Positions 48,811 to 57,253 of a DNA stretch of 64,000 nt are shown piece after piece. The notes under the pieces were generated by a model that had not been told where the DNA came from, made no database searches, and saw nothing but the letters and a program-made list of their open reading frames with translations. Every line of letters starts with the position of its first letter. The stretch's first letter is position 1. A program made the translations under genes and the position numbers. Source of the DNA: Mucilaginibacter xinganensis. GTDB lineage: Bacteria; Bacteroidota; Bacteroidia; Sphingobacteriales; Sphingobacteriaceae. Location: positions 1 to 64,000 of the forward strand of contig JAMFSA010000215.1 in assembly GCA_026225055.1 (NCBI GenBank), read 5' to 3'.

Positions 48811-49628
48811 AACAATAAACCAGATAACGCAGAAACAAAGTTTTTGTTGATGAGCTCGTGGTGCTCATCTAAAATTACAATTTCGGCCTGTTTAAATTTA
48901 GCGAAAAATGCTTTGCCTATTGATGACGGGTACATTTTATCGCGCTTGCCAAATATAAATATGCTGCGGATATTATATTCAGTAAGTGTTTTTATTAACT
49001 GTGCCTCGTCAGTTTCAAACAAGCGCAGGTAAATAAAGGAAGCATATAGGTTAAAGCGTAACTCGGGCGTATCAATTTCTTTGTATAAGATATTGCGGCC
49101 CACGTCGTCAATCAACCCAAGCCATTTGCAGAGGTTAAGCATGTTGATTAATGCTTTTTCGCTCAATACCAATTTTTCTAATAGTTTATTGCCGACTTTG
49201 GTTTTGCTGAAAAACTCAATCAGCTTACCGGGATATATAGATGATGGCGCAGCAACAATGTACTCATCAACCCGGCTGCCTAATTCTTCAACTACGGTGG
49301 TGGCATAATGTGTGCCCATAGAGTAGCCGATCACCGAAAAACGGTCGATATTTTCATAAATACAAAACTCTTCAATAAGCTCTGCAAATTGTTTTTTGGT
49401 GATGCGGGCCTTTACAGCTTCAAGGCTTTGATCGATTAGTTTGGTTTCCTTATGAAAGAAAAGATCAAAACCGAAAAAGGTGTATTTGCTGCCCAATGAA
49501 GGCTCCAGCAATAAAAACTGTTTACCATGCATGCCATAGCCGTGAAAACAAAGCATAGGCTGCGGCCCATTACCAAACTTGTAATAATGGAGCTTAACTA
49601 ATGCGTTTTCAAAGTAATGTGATGTCAA
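48807..49628 (-). CDS. Alpha/beta hydrolase, possible thioesterase of the lipid cluster
   Basis: 273 residues. CFHGYGMHGKQF is the oxyanion-hole strand, VIGYSMGTHYATTV carries the nucleophile (S103, GxSxG) and LDEHHELINKNF holds the likely catalytic His. No signal peptide, so cytosolic. It is 13 bp downstream of the PPTase and overlaps the acyltransferase by 4 bp. In such a set it could release or hydrolyse an acyl-ACP product, but a different hydrolase role cannot be excluded. Confidence 0.82.
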   Translation of the reverse strand: MTSHYFENALVKLHYYKFGNGPQPMLCFHGYGMHGKQFLLLEPSLGSKYTFFGFDLFFHKETKLIDQSLEAVKARITKKQFAELIEEFCIYENIDRFSVIGYSMGTHYATTVVEELGSRVDEYIVAAPSSIYPGKLIEFFSKTKVGNKLLEKLVLSEKALINMLNLCKWLGLIDDVGRNILYKEIDTPELRFNLYASFIYLRLFETDEAQLIKTLTEYNIRSIFIFGKRDKMYPSSIGKAFFAKFKQAEIVILDEHHELINKNFVSALSGLLL

Positions 49629-49641
49629 AATTTACTGCAGG

Positions 49642-50040
49642 TTAACTGATCTCGATAAAAGCTATCGCCCAAATATAATCGCCATCGTGTGATATAGATA
49701 AACTTATTTTAAACCTGCCGGGATGCTGGTGCAAAGTTACGTGCGGTTGTCCGCCGGGTTTATCGCGCGTGATCTCTATTTTTTTCCAGCCGAGGGCTTT
49801 AGCATCAAGCTGTTTTACAGCTTTATAAACAGCTTCTTTAGCTGCCCAGGTTGAGGCGTAGCGTAAGGCGGATTCGCTAAACTGATCGCAATAAGCGATC
49901 TCGGCAAGGGTGTAAGCTTTTTTTTTGAAGGGTTCGGTTAGTGAGAGCAGGAAGGTTGGCAGGTGGACAAGATCATTACCGACGGCAAATTTTTTATCAG
50001 CAGCTATAGCATTAACCGATTTGGATATTTTATTCTCCAT
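49642..50040 (-). CDS. AcpS-type 4'-phosphopantetheinyl transferase
   Basis: 132 residues, a single-domain holo-ACP synthase. AVGNDLVHLPTF supplies the first magnesium ligand (D23) and TWAAKEAVYKAVKQL the second (K68-E69 pair), as in AcpS. The C-terminal SLSISHDGDYIWAIAFIEI is the standard last strand (conserved SISH). It would load phosphopantetheine onto the ACP at 52339-52602. It overlaps the end of the FabI-like gene by 11 bp. Cells already have a housekeeping AcpS, so a dedicated one suggests a specialised carrier protein. Confidence 0.9.
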   Translation of the reverse strand: MENKISKSVNAIAADKKFAVGNDLVHLPTFLLSLTEPFKKKAYTLAEIAYCDQFSESALRYASTWAAKEAVYKAVKQLDAKALGWKKIEITRDKPGGQPHVTLHQHPGRFKISLSISHDGDYIWAIAFIEIS

Positions 50041-50842
50041 CTACTGCCACGCCCATAATATTAAAGCCGCCATCAACATAATGAATATTGCCGGTCACTT
50101 TTTTGGATAGATCAGAGAAATAATATAAGGCGGTATCGCCAACATCACCGGCATCGATATTACCTAAAGGCGCAGTGACTTTTCCCATTTTGCGTAAGGT
50201 ACGTGCACCGCTGATAACTCCGGCGGAGGTGGTCATAACCAAGCCCGCCGAGATAGCATTTACCCTGATCTTCTTCACCCTGAAATAACTGGCCAGATAC
50301 AATACGATATTCTCCAGCGCAGCCTTATTGATGGCCATCCCTGCATACTGCGGGAACACTCTTTGCGACGCGTTATAAGTAAGCGTTAATATAGACGCAT
50401 TTGGTGCAAGCAAAGGCTCGGCAACACGGGCAATCCTCAGCAACGAGTACGCGCTGATGTTAAAGGAATCCATAAAATCCTCAAAGGGGATATCGATATA
50501 GGATGATGGTTCCTCTTTACTGCCCGGCAGGGTATAACACATTACCTGCTGGTTACCAAAGGCAACACCATGTAATAGATAATCAATTGGGCCCAGGCCA
50601 TCATAAACAGTTTTCAGAAAAGCGGTTATTTGCGCTTCATCCCGCACATCAACTTCCATGGCAAAACGGGGATCCATGCCCAGTTTTTCCATCAGGTACA
50701 TTACTTCATCTTTGGTATCGGCAACGTAGCTCAACGCTACTTTGCAGCCTGATTGATGGAGTTTTAAAGCCACGTTGTAAGCTATGGAGCTGTCGTTCCT
50801 AACCCCAAATATTACCGCGACTTTATTTGTATTGTTGATCAT
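50030..50842 (-). CDS. FabI-like enoyl-ACP reductase (SDR)
   Basis: 270 residues. The Rossmann start is NKVAVIFGVRNDSSIAYNVA, where FabI normally has GIAxxxSIAWAI. The active site has the wide Y-x6-K spacing of enoyl reductases, with Y166 and K173 in QYAGMAINKAAL. The PVxTLAA motif is replaced by NAISAGLVMTTSAG. It would do the last reduction of a fatty-acid-like elongation cycle. It is separated from the KAS gene by 144 bp containing a repeat, so the upstream four genes and this downstream four may be separate transcription units. Confidence 0.87.
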   Translation of the reverse strand: MINNTNKVAVIFGVRNDSSIAYNVALKLHQSGCKVALSYVADTKDEVMYLMEKLGMDPRFAMEVDVRDEAQITAFLKTVYDGLGPIDYLLHGVAFGNQQVMCYTLPGSKEEPSSYIDIPFEDFMDSFNISAYSLLRIARVAEPLLAPNASILTLTYNASQRVFPQYAGMAINKAALENIVLYLASYFRVKKIRVNAISAGLVMTTSAGVISGARTLRKMGKVTAPLGNIDAGDVGDTALYYFSDLSKKVTGNIHYVDGGFNIMGVAVDGE

Positions 50843-50869
50843 GTTATCTATTTACTTTAACGCCTCATG

Positions 50870-50974
50870 TCATTGCGAGGCCCAGTTGGGGGCTGTGCAA
50901 TGTGGGCCGAAGCAACCTCGTCGCTTGCATATCAAACGCGACGAGGTTGCTTCGTCGTTCCTCCTCGCAATGAC
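50870..50974. repeat. TCATTGCGAGG...CGCAATGA hairpin repeat (second copy)
   Basis: CATTGCGAGGCCCAGTTGGG and GAAGCAACCTCGTCGC on the left; GCGACGAGGTTGCTTC and CCTCGCAATGACA on the right. It lies inside the lipid cluster, between the KAS and FabI genes, and its stem could reduce read-through. Confidence 0.8.
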
Positions 50975-50986
50975 AAGAGGGACTGT

Positions 50987-52336
50987 TTATATATCCCTGG
51001 AAATAGCCATGGCGCTGTTAGTACCGCCAAAGCCATAGTTTAAACACACTATCTGGTTTATTTCTTTTGACAACGTTTGCTGTGGTATTAAATGCCTGTA
51101 AGCTTCTGCCGGTTTGGTTGAACCTTTCCAGCCTTCGGCTTTCTGGAAGTTTTCCAGTTCAGGGTTTAATGTATCCGAGTTTAAGCAAGGTAATACCTGC
51201 TGGTTCTCCAGCATCATAATAGCGGTGATCAGTTCTACAGAACCTGCACCACCCAGCATGTGCCCAAATTGTGATTTAGGTGCCGAAACATGATAGCCGT
51301 CTTCGCCAAGGGTATCAACAACGCTTATTAATTCAAGAATATCACCTACGGGTGTTGCTGTACCATGTACTTTAACCACATCGGGTTTAATATGCGCGTT
51401 GGCAGCTAAGCCTTTCCAAAGCCTTAGCTGCCCGTCGTATGATGGGTAAAACATATTGCCATCACCATCAGAGTTATTGAAATATTCGTCAATTACCGCA
51501 TATATTTTAGCGCCGCGGGCCTTTGCCATTTCGTATTCTTCCAATGCTACAATACCGGCACCAAATGAGCTTACAAAACCATTTCTGCGGATATCAAAAG
51601 GACGTGAGCTTTCAGCCGGAGCAAAGCCTTTGCTTAATACCTGCATGGCATCAAAACCAATAAAAGTTTCAATGGATGTTCCTTCAACACCACCTGCGAT
51701 GGCACGGTCCTGTAATCCAAATCTTATTAAACGGTAAGCATAACCAATATTACCCAGGCCGGTAGCACAGGCAGATATAATGGACTCGCAAACACCTTTA
51801 TTTTTTATAAGGCATGATATATTGGCAGCTTCGCGGTAGGCCATGGCCCTGTCTACAGTATGTGAACCTGCTATGCGCGATTTTTTGCCCAGTTCAAAAA
51901 AAGCATGCCAGGCATTGCGCGCTATTACGTTACCGCCGCCGCCTGAGCCAACCACCACGCCTGTTTGTTCCGATTCAGTTTCAGCTTTTGTCCAGCCGGC
52001 TTGTTTTATAGATTCCTGCGCTCCTAACATTGCCCAGATACAGCCCAAGTCGGAAGTAGCCAGGTTAATGGCCGGTATGCGGTCGAGCTTATCAACATAA
52101 GTTTCAGGAAAGCCGTTAACCGGGTTGGCATAAATAGGCTCAAGGCCCATTTCTTCTTCCTCAATAAAGCCGGAAACGGTCGACCGGATCTGCTTATTGT
52201 AAGCAACTGCCTGCGGCCACTCCCTGATCAGACTTTTGCCTGAAAAGAGTTTTTCGTTAAACTCTTTAATGTCGGCACAATCGGGGAAAGCGCCGCCCAT
52301 ACCAACAATTGCTACCCTTCTGTTATTTGCAGGCAT
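50987..52336 (-). CDS. Beta-ketoacyl-ACP synthase, KAS I/II-type, diverged
   Basis: 449 residues with thiolase fold. The catalytic triad is present: C190 in IISACATGLG, H324 in VKVHGTATPVGD and H359 in SQFGHMLGGAGS, the Cys-His-His set of elongating condensing enzymes. It is longer than FabF (about 415) and has an insertion around residues 45-90 (GFIEEEEMGLEPIYANPV). The match to housekeeping FabF is loose, so substrate choice may be different. Start is 2 bp after the ACP stop. No separate chain-length-factor gene is present. Confidence 0.88.
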   Translation of the reverse strand: MPANNRRVAIVGMGGAFPDCADIKEFNEKLFSGKSLIREWPQAVAYNKQIRSTVSGFIEEEEMGLEPIYANPVNGFPETYVDKLDRIPAINLATSDLGCIWAMLGAQESIKQAGWTKAETESEQTGVVVGSGGGGNVIARNAWHAFFELGKKSRIAGSHTVDRAMAYREAANISCLIKNKGVCESIISACATGLGNIGYAYRLIRFGLQDRAIAGGVEGTSIETFIGFDAMQVLSKGFAPAESSRPFDIRRNGFVSSFGAGIVALEEYEMAKARGAKIYAVIDEYFNNSDGDGNMFYPSYDGQLRLWKGLAANAHIKPDVVKVHGTATPVGDILELISVVDTLGEDGYHVSAPKSQFGHMLGGAGSVELITAIMMLENQQVLPCLNSDTLNPELENFQKAEGWKGSTKPAEAYRHLIPQQTLSKEINQIVCLNYGFGGTNSAMAISRDI

Positions 52337-52338
52337 AA

Positions 52339-52602
52339 TTATGCTTCTCTTTCTTTTGCCCTGATGATCAGGTCAACAATGTCTTTTACTTTTGAACCAA
52401 GGTTGTCTATATCATCATCCTCAAACTCAACATCAAACTTTTGCTCAACTTTTGCAGCAATGTTTATTAATTCGGTTGATGGTGTATTCAAGTCGGTTAA
52501 GAAATCCGTTTCTTCAGTAACATTATTTAGCTTTTCCGGATCGATAGTTCTAACTGTTTTTAAAACTTCTATCAGCCCATCAATTATTTCCTGTCTTTCC
52601 AT
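52339..52602 (-). CDS. Acyl carrier protein, non-canonical TPS attachment motif
   Basis: 87 residues, acidic four-helix ACP. LNTPSTELINIAAKVEQKFD aligns with the usual LGxDSLExxEL helix, putting the phosphopantetheine serine at S42. The residue before it is Pro instead of Asp and the residue after is Thr (TPST), which is rare. The rest (FEDDDIDNLGSKVKDIVDLI) is ordinary ACP helix III-IV. It has 2-bp gaps to the hotdog and KAS genes, so the three are certainly co-translated. Confidence 0.86.
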   Translation of the reverse strand: MERQEIIDGLIEVLKTVRTIDPEKLNNVTEETDFLTDLNTPSTELINIAAKVEQKFDVEFEDDDIDNLGSKVKDIVDLIIRAKEREA

Positions 52603-52604
52603 TG

Positions 52605-53165
52605 TTATGCTTGCGTATTAAATTTTTCTTTTTTTAATCCTCTTCCGGTAATTTCAAACAGCTCAGCTATTAAAATAAATTCCTCGTTTAAATCATAAGC
52701 CTTTAATCGCTCTATGGTGAAATCTTTAAAATATGCATCAAGGTCTAACCCTTGCGGCACTTTATAAATTCGCCCTTCACAAGCCATTTGCCTGAATTTA
52801 TAGAACGTGATAAAACCAATGTTAATAAAAGTTTGACCCTTTTCCAAATAGTAACGGAAATTGACATTGCCAATACTAATGAATGCGGGGACAAATAATT
52901 CAGCCATTTCCTGCTGCGAAAGTCCTGATTTCTGACATTCCAGAAAGCCTCCCATTGAAACCACTGTTGCCTGCGCGAATGATTCAATCTGGTCAACCCC
53001 CCTGAAAATATCGAAATGATCCTGCACATCAAATTCAGTAGGGGTATAGCTGGCTACAACACCTGCCTGCGGCGAATGCCAATGATAATTGTTAACATAC
53101 CGTTTTTTAGGGCCGTATAATAACAACCAATCTGCGGGATTATCTCCTACCAGTGTATCTGCCAT
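52605..53165 (-). CDS. Hotdog-fold protein, diverged FabZ/FabA-like dehydratase
   Basis: 186 residues. The segment FDVQDHFDIFRGVDQIESFA, followed by QATVVSMGGFLE, aligns with the GHFPGxPxxPGVxxxEAxAQ helix of FabZ, and VNFRYYLEKGQTFINIGFIT with the following sheet. The catalytic histidine position is kept (DHF) but the PGxPxxPG turn is missing, and the protein is longer than FabZ (about 150). A dehydratase or a non-catalytic partner are both possible. Gene order between FabG and ACP is what a dehydratase would have. Confidence 0.62.
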   Translation of the reverse strand: MADTLVGDNPADWLLLYGPKKRYVNNYHWHSPQAGVVASYTPTEFDVQDHFDIFRGVDQIESFAQATVVSMGGFLECQKSGLSQQEMAELFVPAFISIGNVNFRYYLEKGQTFINIGFITFYKFRQMACEGRIYKVPQGLDLDAYFKDFTIERLKAYDLNEEFILIAELFEITGRGLKKEKFNTQA

Positions 53166-53170
53166 AATTG

Positions 53171-53893
53171 CTAAATTAAACCTCCGTTAATATGTATGTT
53201 GGTGCCGTTTATATACGAAGCCTTATCTGATACCAGGAAGGCTATCGTTTCAGCAATATCATTTACCGTGCCGAAGCGTTTTGCGGGTATCATCCCTAAA
53301 TATTTTTCTTTTATTGCTGCAGGTATGGCATCTGTCATCTCTGTTTCTATAAACCCGGGGGATACGCTTAATACCCTTATTTGATGCTCCTGGCTCAATT
53401 CAGCCGCTTCCTGTGCCAATGACCTTGATAATGCCACTAAGCCTGCTTTTGTTGCCGCATAAACGGATTGAAAGGCATGCCCGCTTTCGCCAACTACCGA
53501 GCTGATATTGATGATAACCCCTTGCTGTGTAAGGCTGAAAACTTTCATGGCTGTTTTGCAGATTATGATAGGAGCCTTCAGGTTGATGTTCAGCATGGCT
53601 TCTATTTCTCGGTCGGGCTGATAGTTCAGCGGTTTATCAAAGGTGACACCGGCGTTGTTGATCACCCCATAAAGTGAATCGCCATGTTCTTTTTTAAGGC
53701 GTTTGCAAAAATCAGCCAGCTGCGCGGGGTCATTAAAATCGGCACAAAGGATGGTGCTGTTGGGGATATCAGTGGTGAAGCTTTCAGGCTTTGAGGCGTG
53801 AAGGATCAGGTCGTAATCGGCAGCAAGCTTTTGCGATATTGCCAGACCTAAGCCCCTGCTTGCACCGGTTATCAATATCTTTTTCTTTGTCAT
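53171..53893 (-). CDS. 3-oxoacyl-ACP reductase (FabG-like SDR)
   Basis: 240 residues, classical SDR: KILITGASRGLGLAISQKLA (NADPH-binding), VINNAGVTFD, and the catalytic set S131/S132 in INISSVVGESG with Y145 and K149 in VYAATKAGLVALS. The C-terminus is typical of FabG. It is first in the lipid operon with 5 bp to the hotdog gene. It would reduce the beta-ketoacyl-ACP produced by the KAS. The 312-bp upstream gap before the GH3 gene holds only a palindromic repeat. Confidence 0.9.
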   Translation of the reverse strand: MTKKKILITGASRGLGLAISQKLAADYDLILHASKPESFTTDIPNSTILCADFNDPAQLADFCKRLKKEHGDSLYGVINNAGVTFDKPLNYQPDREIEAMLNINLKAPIIICKTAMKVFSLTQQGVIINISSVVGESGHAFQSVYAATKAGLVALSRSLAQEAAELSQEHQIRVLSVSPGFIETEMTDAIPAAIKEKYLGMIPAKRFGTVNDIAETIAFLVSDKASYINGTNIHINGGLI

Positions 53894-54205
53894 TTTTTAG
53901 GAAGGTGCAGAGTGCAATATTATGCAGACAAAAATAATATTATTTATGATATTGCTGATATAGGATTGTTGCGGTGGATTGCTTGTTTGTGGGGACACAA
54001 ACAAGGGGTGTGGGGAGCATGGGTGCTTGAATGAGCGGGTGGTAGCAAGGTTTAAAAAACGCGTCATTGCCTACGAAGCAATCCCTAACTATGCAGGGCT
54101 GACCTGCTAATCGGGGATTGCTTCGTACCTCAATGACGCTTATATGTTTTTATCTTAAAGTGGTGAAATGAAATACCTTTTAGCTTTATGCTTTCACCTT
54201 TCAGC
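53894..54205. other. 312-bp intergenic region with a CATTG...CAATG repeat
   Basis: The promoter of the fab-like operon should be near 53900-53990, where the sequence is AT-rich, but no clear TAnnTTTG box was seen. The rest is dominated by the hairpin at 54061-54139: GCGTCATTG, TACGAAGCAATCCC, then GGGATTGCTTCGTA and CAATGACGC. Confidence 0.6.
54061..54139. repeat. CATTG-CTACGAAGCAATCCC inverted repeat
   Basis: TACGAAGCAATCCC and GGGATTGCTTCGTA are exact complements over 14 bp, with GCGTCATTG/CAATGACGC outside. It is a shortened relative of 35834-35938. Confidence 0.78.
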
Positions 54206-56605
54206 TTATTTCTCTACCACAAATTCCTTTTTCAACTTTAAATCTTCTGATGATTCACCTATCATTACCTGGAACTTGCCGGGCTCTACTGTCCAGTTCA
54301 TGTTTTTATCCAGGATAGCCAGGTCATCCGGGTGAAGGGTAAAATGTACTGTTTTCTTTTCGCCTGGATTTAGGGGTACACGCTCAAAGCCACGCAGGTC
54401 GTACTCATAGGTGGTTACACTGCTGAACTCTTGTTTCAGGTAGAGTTCTACCACATCATCGCCTTTGCGCTGGCCGGTATTGGTTACATCAACGGTTACC
54501 TCCACATCATTTTGCTGATGGCCGCTTTCAGGGCTAACTTGTAGATTGCTATACTCAAAATTGGTGTAGCTCAACCCATAACCAAACGGATATAGCGCGC
54601 CATTTACACTGGTGTTACCCCAACTGTTTTTACCTCCTTGTGGCGCTTGCGAACTTGGTTTAAAAGGGAAGTTAAATTCTATCTGCCCAACAGTTTTTGG
54701 GAAGGTGATAGATAATTTACCACCCGGGTTATTATCGCCAAATAAAGTCTCAGCTATAACCTTACCGCTTTCAGGGCCGGGGAACCAGGCCTCCAGTATG
54801 GCTGGCACGTATTTATTTTCCCAGTTTACGGTTAATGGCTGTCCGTTTATCATTACCATTATTACCGGTTTGCCGGTCGCCTGCAAGGCCTGGATCAGTT
54901 TTAATTGCCTGCCGGGAAGGTTTAGGCCGGTGCGTGAAAGGCTTTCGCCCACGCGGTCAACATCCTCGCCTACGGCGGCTATAATTACATCGGCATTTTT
55001 GGCTTGCTCAACGGCGGCGTTGATGTCGGCTTGTTCTTTATCGGTAAGCGGGGTTTCAATGATCTCGCTTTCGGGCCAGGTGGCATCAACTATATCACAG
55101 CCTTTGGCATAAGTTACGGTTGCGTTTGAGCCTACGTAATCTTTAATACCATCCAACACGCTGGTTACGTGGTTGTGCGATGGTCCGTAACGGCTGATGG
55201 CATAATTGGTTTCGGCAGCCAGCGGACCGGTTACCAGTATGTTTTTTATTTTGCTTTTGTCAAGCGGTAATAAGTTGTTGGCATTTTTTAGCAGCACCAT
55301 ACTCTCGCGGTTCATTTGGGTTGCCATTTCTTCGGATGCAGCGGTATGAACGATCTTATCAGCAGCTTTTGGGTCCTTTACATACGGATCATCAAATAAA
55401 CCTAACCTGAATTTCACCCTTAACACATCCGCTACGCGGGAGTCGAGGGTTTTCATGGATACCTTGCCTTCTTTCACCAGCTCGCGCAGCGGGAAGATAT
55501 AGGTTTGCGGCATGGTAAAGTTGGTGCGCACATTTAATCCCGCCTCAATAGCCTGGCGAACTGCTTCCTTGGCATCATTTGCCACGTGGTGCTTGGTGTA
55601 TAAATATTCAACGGCTTCACTATCAGATACAACATAACCATCGAAACCGAATTTCTGCCTTAACAGTTCAGTCAGGAAATAATAGCTGCCGGTGATGGGT
55701 TCGCCGTTCCAGTCGTTATAACTGCTCATTACGCCCATGGCATGCGCTTCCTGTATTACTCTTCTGAACGGATACAAATAGATCTGGTACATTTCGCGTG
55801 GCGCTACATGCGGATCAGTTCTATCCGCGCCATCACGACCACCTTTGGGCACGCTATATACGGCAAAATGTTTTAAGGTTGATGCCACGCCTTCTTCCTG
55901 TACGCCTAAGCACATCTGCTTGCCCATTTCGGCAATGTGGTAAGGGTCTTCGCCGTAACATTCTACTACACGGCCCCAGCGCTGATCACGGGCAGGGTCG
56001 AGTATCGGGGTATAAACATTGGTATAACCTAAAGCTTTTGCTTCTCGACCTACAGTTTGGCCTGCCTGGCGTACCAGCTCCTTATCAAAGGTACTGCCTA
56101 TGCCAATTGGCGCGGGCAGGGGGGTGGCACGGTCGTGGTTAAGGCCGTGGATCCCCTCGTTGGTAAAATCAACCGGGATGCCCATGCGGGTTTGCTCCAC
56201 AAACCATTTTTGTATGGTATTGATAGCATCAGCATGTTTGCTGAACGGAAAACTGAATTGAGTAGGTGCAGAGTCGGTGTGAGAGGTAAGGTTGTTTAGT
56301 TCTTCATCAATATTGGCAATGCCGTCCTTCCAAACTTCGTTTTTCCAGGAGTCGGCAGGCATTTCTTCTTTTAGTACCCGTTTATAACCATATAAAGTAG
56401 CCAGCTGACAGGTTTTTTCCTCAACGGTCATTTGGCTTAGCAGGTCGGCGATGCGTTTGTCAATGGGTTGCGATGGATCTTCAAAAACATCCATTTTGCC
56501 GTTTTTATTAAAATCGACCCATCCTTTATGGTAGATAGATTTTTGCGCCATAGATGCGGGTATAAATGCGGCCTGTAGTACCACGGCCAGCAATAATTTT
56601 CTCAT
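54206..56605 (-). CDS. Secreted GH3 beta-xylosidase/beta-glucosidase with calcium loop
   Basis: 799 residues with a signal peptide (to about residue 20, PASMAQ). Next to the mature start is an EF-hand-like loop DFNKNGKMDVFED (residues 31-43, with D31, N33, N35, D39, E42 as probable calcium ligands). The GH3 barrel carries FTNEGIHGLNHDRATPLPAP, EDPYHIAEMG, STLKHFAVYS and the nucleophile in GYVVSDSEAVEYL (D328). An alpha/beta domain and an FnIII domain complete it. It stands alone. The SDSE nucleophile context is common in xylosidase-type GH3 of Bacteroidota, but substrate is not settled. Confidence 0.92.
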   Translation of the reverse strand: MRKLLLAVVLQAAFIPASMAQKSIYHKGWVDFNKNGKMDVFEDPSQPIDKRIADLLSQMTVEEKTCQLATLYGYKRVLKEEMPADSWKNEVWKDGIANIDEELNNLTSHTDSAPTQFSFPFSKHADAINTIQKWFVEQTRMGIPVDFTNEGIHGLNHDRATPLPAPIGIGSTFDKELVRQAGQTVGREAKALGYTNVYTPILDPARDQRWGRVVECYGEDPYHIAEMGKQMCLGVQEEGVASTLKHFAVYSVPKGGRDGADRTDPHVAPREMYQIYLYPFRRVIQEAHAMGVMSSYNDWNGEPITGSYYFLTELLRQKFGFDGYVVSDSEAVEYLYTKHHVANDAKEAVRQAIEAGLNVRTNFTMPQTYIFPLRELVKEGKVSMKTLDSRVADVLRVKFRLGLFDDPYVKDPKAADKIVHTAASEEMATQMNRESMVLLKNANNLLPLDKSKIKNILVTGPLAAETNYAISRYGPSHNHVTSVLDGIKDYVGSNATVTYAKGCDIVDATWPESEIIETPLTDKEQADINAAVEQAKNADVIIAAVGEDVDRVGESLSRTGLNLPGRQLKLIQALQATGKPVIMVMINGQPLTVNWENKYVPAILEAWFPGPESGKVIAETLFGDNNPGGKLSITFPKTVGQIEFNFPFKPSSQAPQGGKNSWGNTSVNGALYPFGYGLSYTNFEYSNLQVSPESGHQQNDVEVTVDVTNTGQRKGDDVVELYLKQEFSSVTTYEYDLRGFERVPLNPGEKKTVHFTLHPDDLAILDKNMNWTVEPGKFQVMIGESSEDLKLKKEFVVEK

Positions 56606-56734
56606 AGGTTATATAATTCGGATAATAGGAACTGGAAGCCAAAGTTAAAATATGCAGGCATATTTGTAACACAGGTAATTCAAACAAATTTGTTACAATA
56701 CTGATCTGGGTTAAAGCGCCCCGGTTTGTAGTGC

Positions 56735-57253
56735 TTATTTAGGGGGAGGCTTTATTGACCAATGGGCGTTTCTCAGCTTCCAGCCCTTTGGAGTTTTAAT
56801 TGCGACGCCTGTAAAGTAACCATCAAATGGTGTGGTTTCGCCCCAGGCAAAGGTAAGATCCTCATGAAAATCGCTGCCGATAGCGGCAATGTTTGATGCC
56901 AATACATCAATGCGCGTATGGCTCCACTGCAGGTTTATTTTGCTGATGCTTTTAACCAGTGTGTCCTGCACAAATGTTTTTGCCGATTGGTAATTATGCA
57001 ATGCCAGCTGCCCTTCATTCGCCATGAAAAAATTGGGACTATCCTGGAAATAATTGAGCCATGCAACCGGGCCTTTGGCTGCGAGATCATGAGCTATATT
57101 AATGGTGAGGGCGGTTACACTGTCTTTTACAACCGCGCTATCAGTATCAACCGCGTTAAAATCCTGATGCCCACTTTTGCAGGATGCGAATAAACAAACC
57201 GCCAATAAAAAAGGCATTAAACATTTAATGCCTGAAATAACTAACTTCTTCAT
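56735..57253 (-). CDS. NTF2-like (SnoaL-type) lipoprotein
   Basis: 172 residues: signal with lipobox (FASC, about residue 25), then a cone-shaped NTF2-like fold. AHDLAAKGPVAWLNYFQDSP and FFMANEGQLALHNYQSAKTF are the helices of a SnoaL/DUF4440-like domain, and FDGYFTGVAIKTPKGWKLRN with AHWSIKPPP is the final sheet. No conserved catalytic residue is evident. It lies downstream of the ABC permease gene on the same strand. The start codon is buried in a hairpin (57239-57309), which may limit translation. Confidence 0.78.
   Translation of the reverse strand: MKKLVISGIKCLMPFLLAVCLFASCKSGHQDFNAVDTDSAVVKDSVTALTINIAHDLAAKGPVAWLNYFQDSPNFFMANEGQLALHNYQSAKTFVQDTLVKSISKINLQWSHTRIDVLASNIAAIGSDFHEDLTFAWGETTPFDGYFTGVAIKTPKGWKLRNAHWSIKPPPK

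Noticed and set aside
51071..51082. A CAAACGTTTG-like site (CAACGTTTG) in the KAS gene
   Set aside because: Lacks one base of the palindrome and lies in coding sequence, so it is not counted as a LacI operator.
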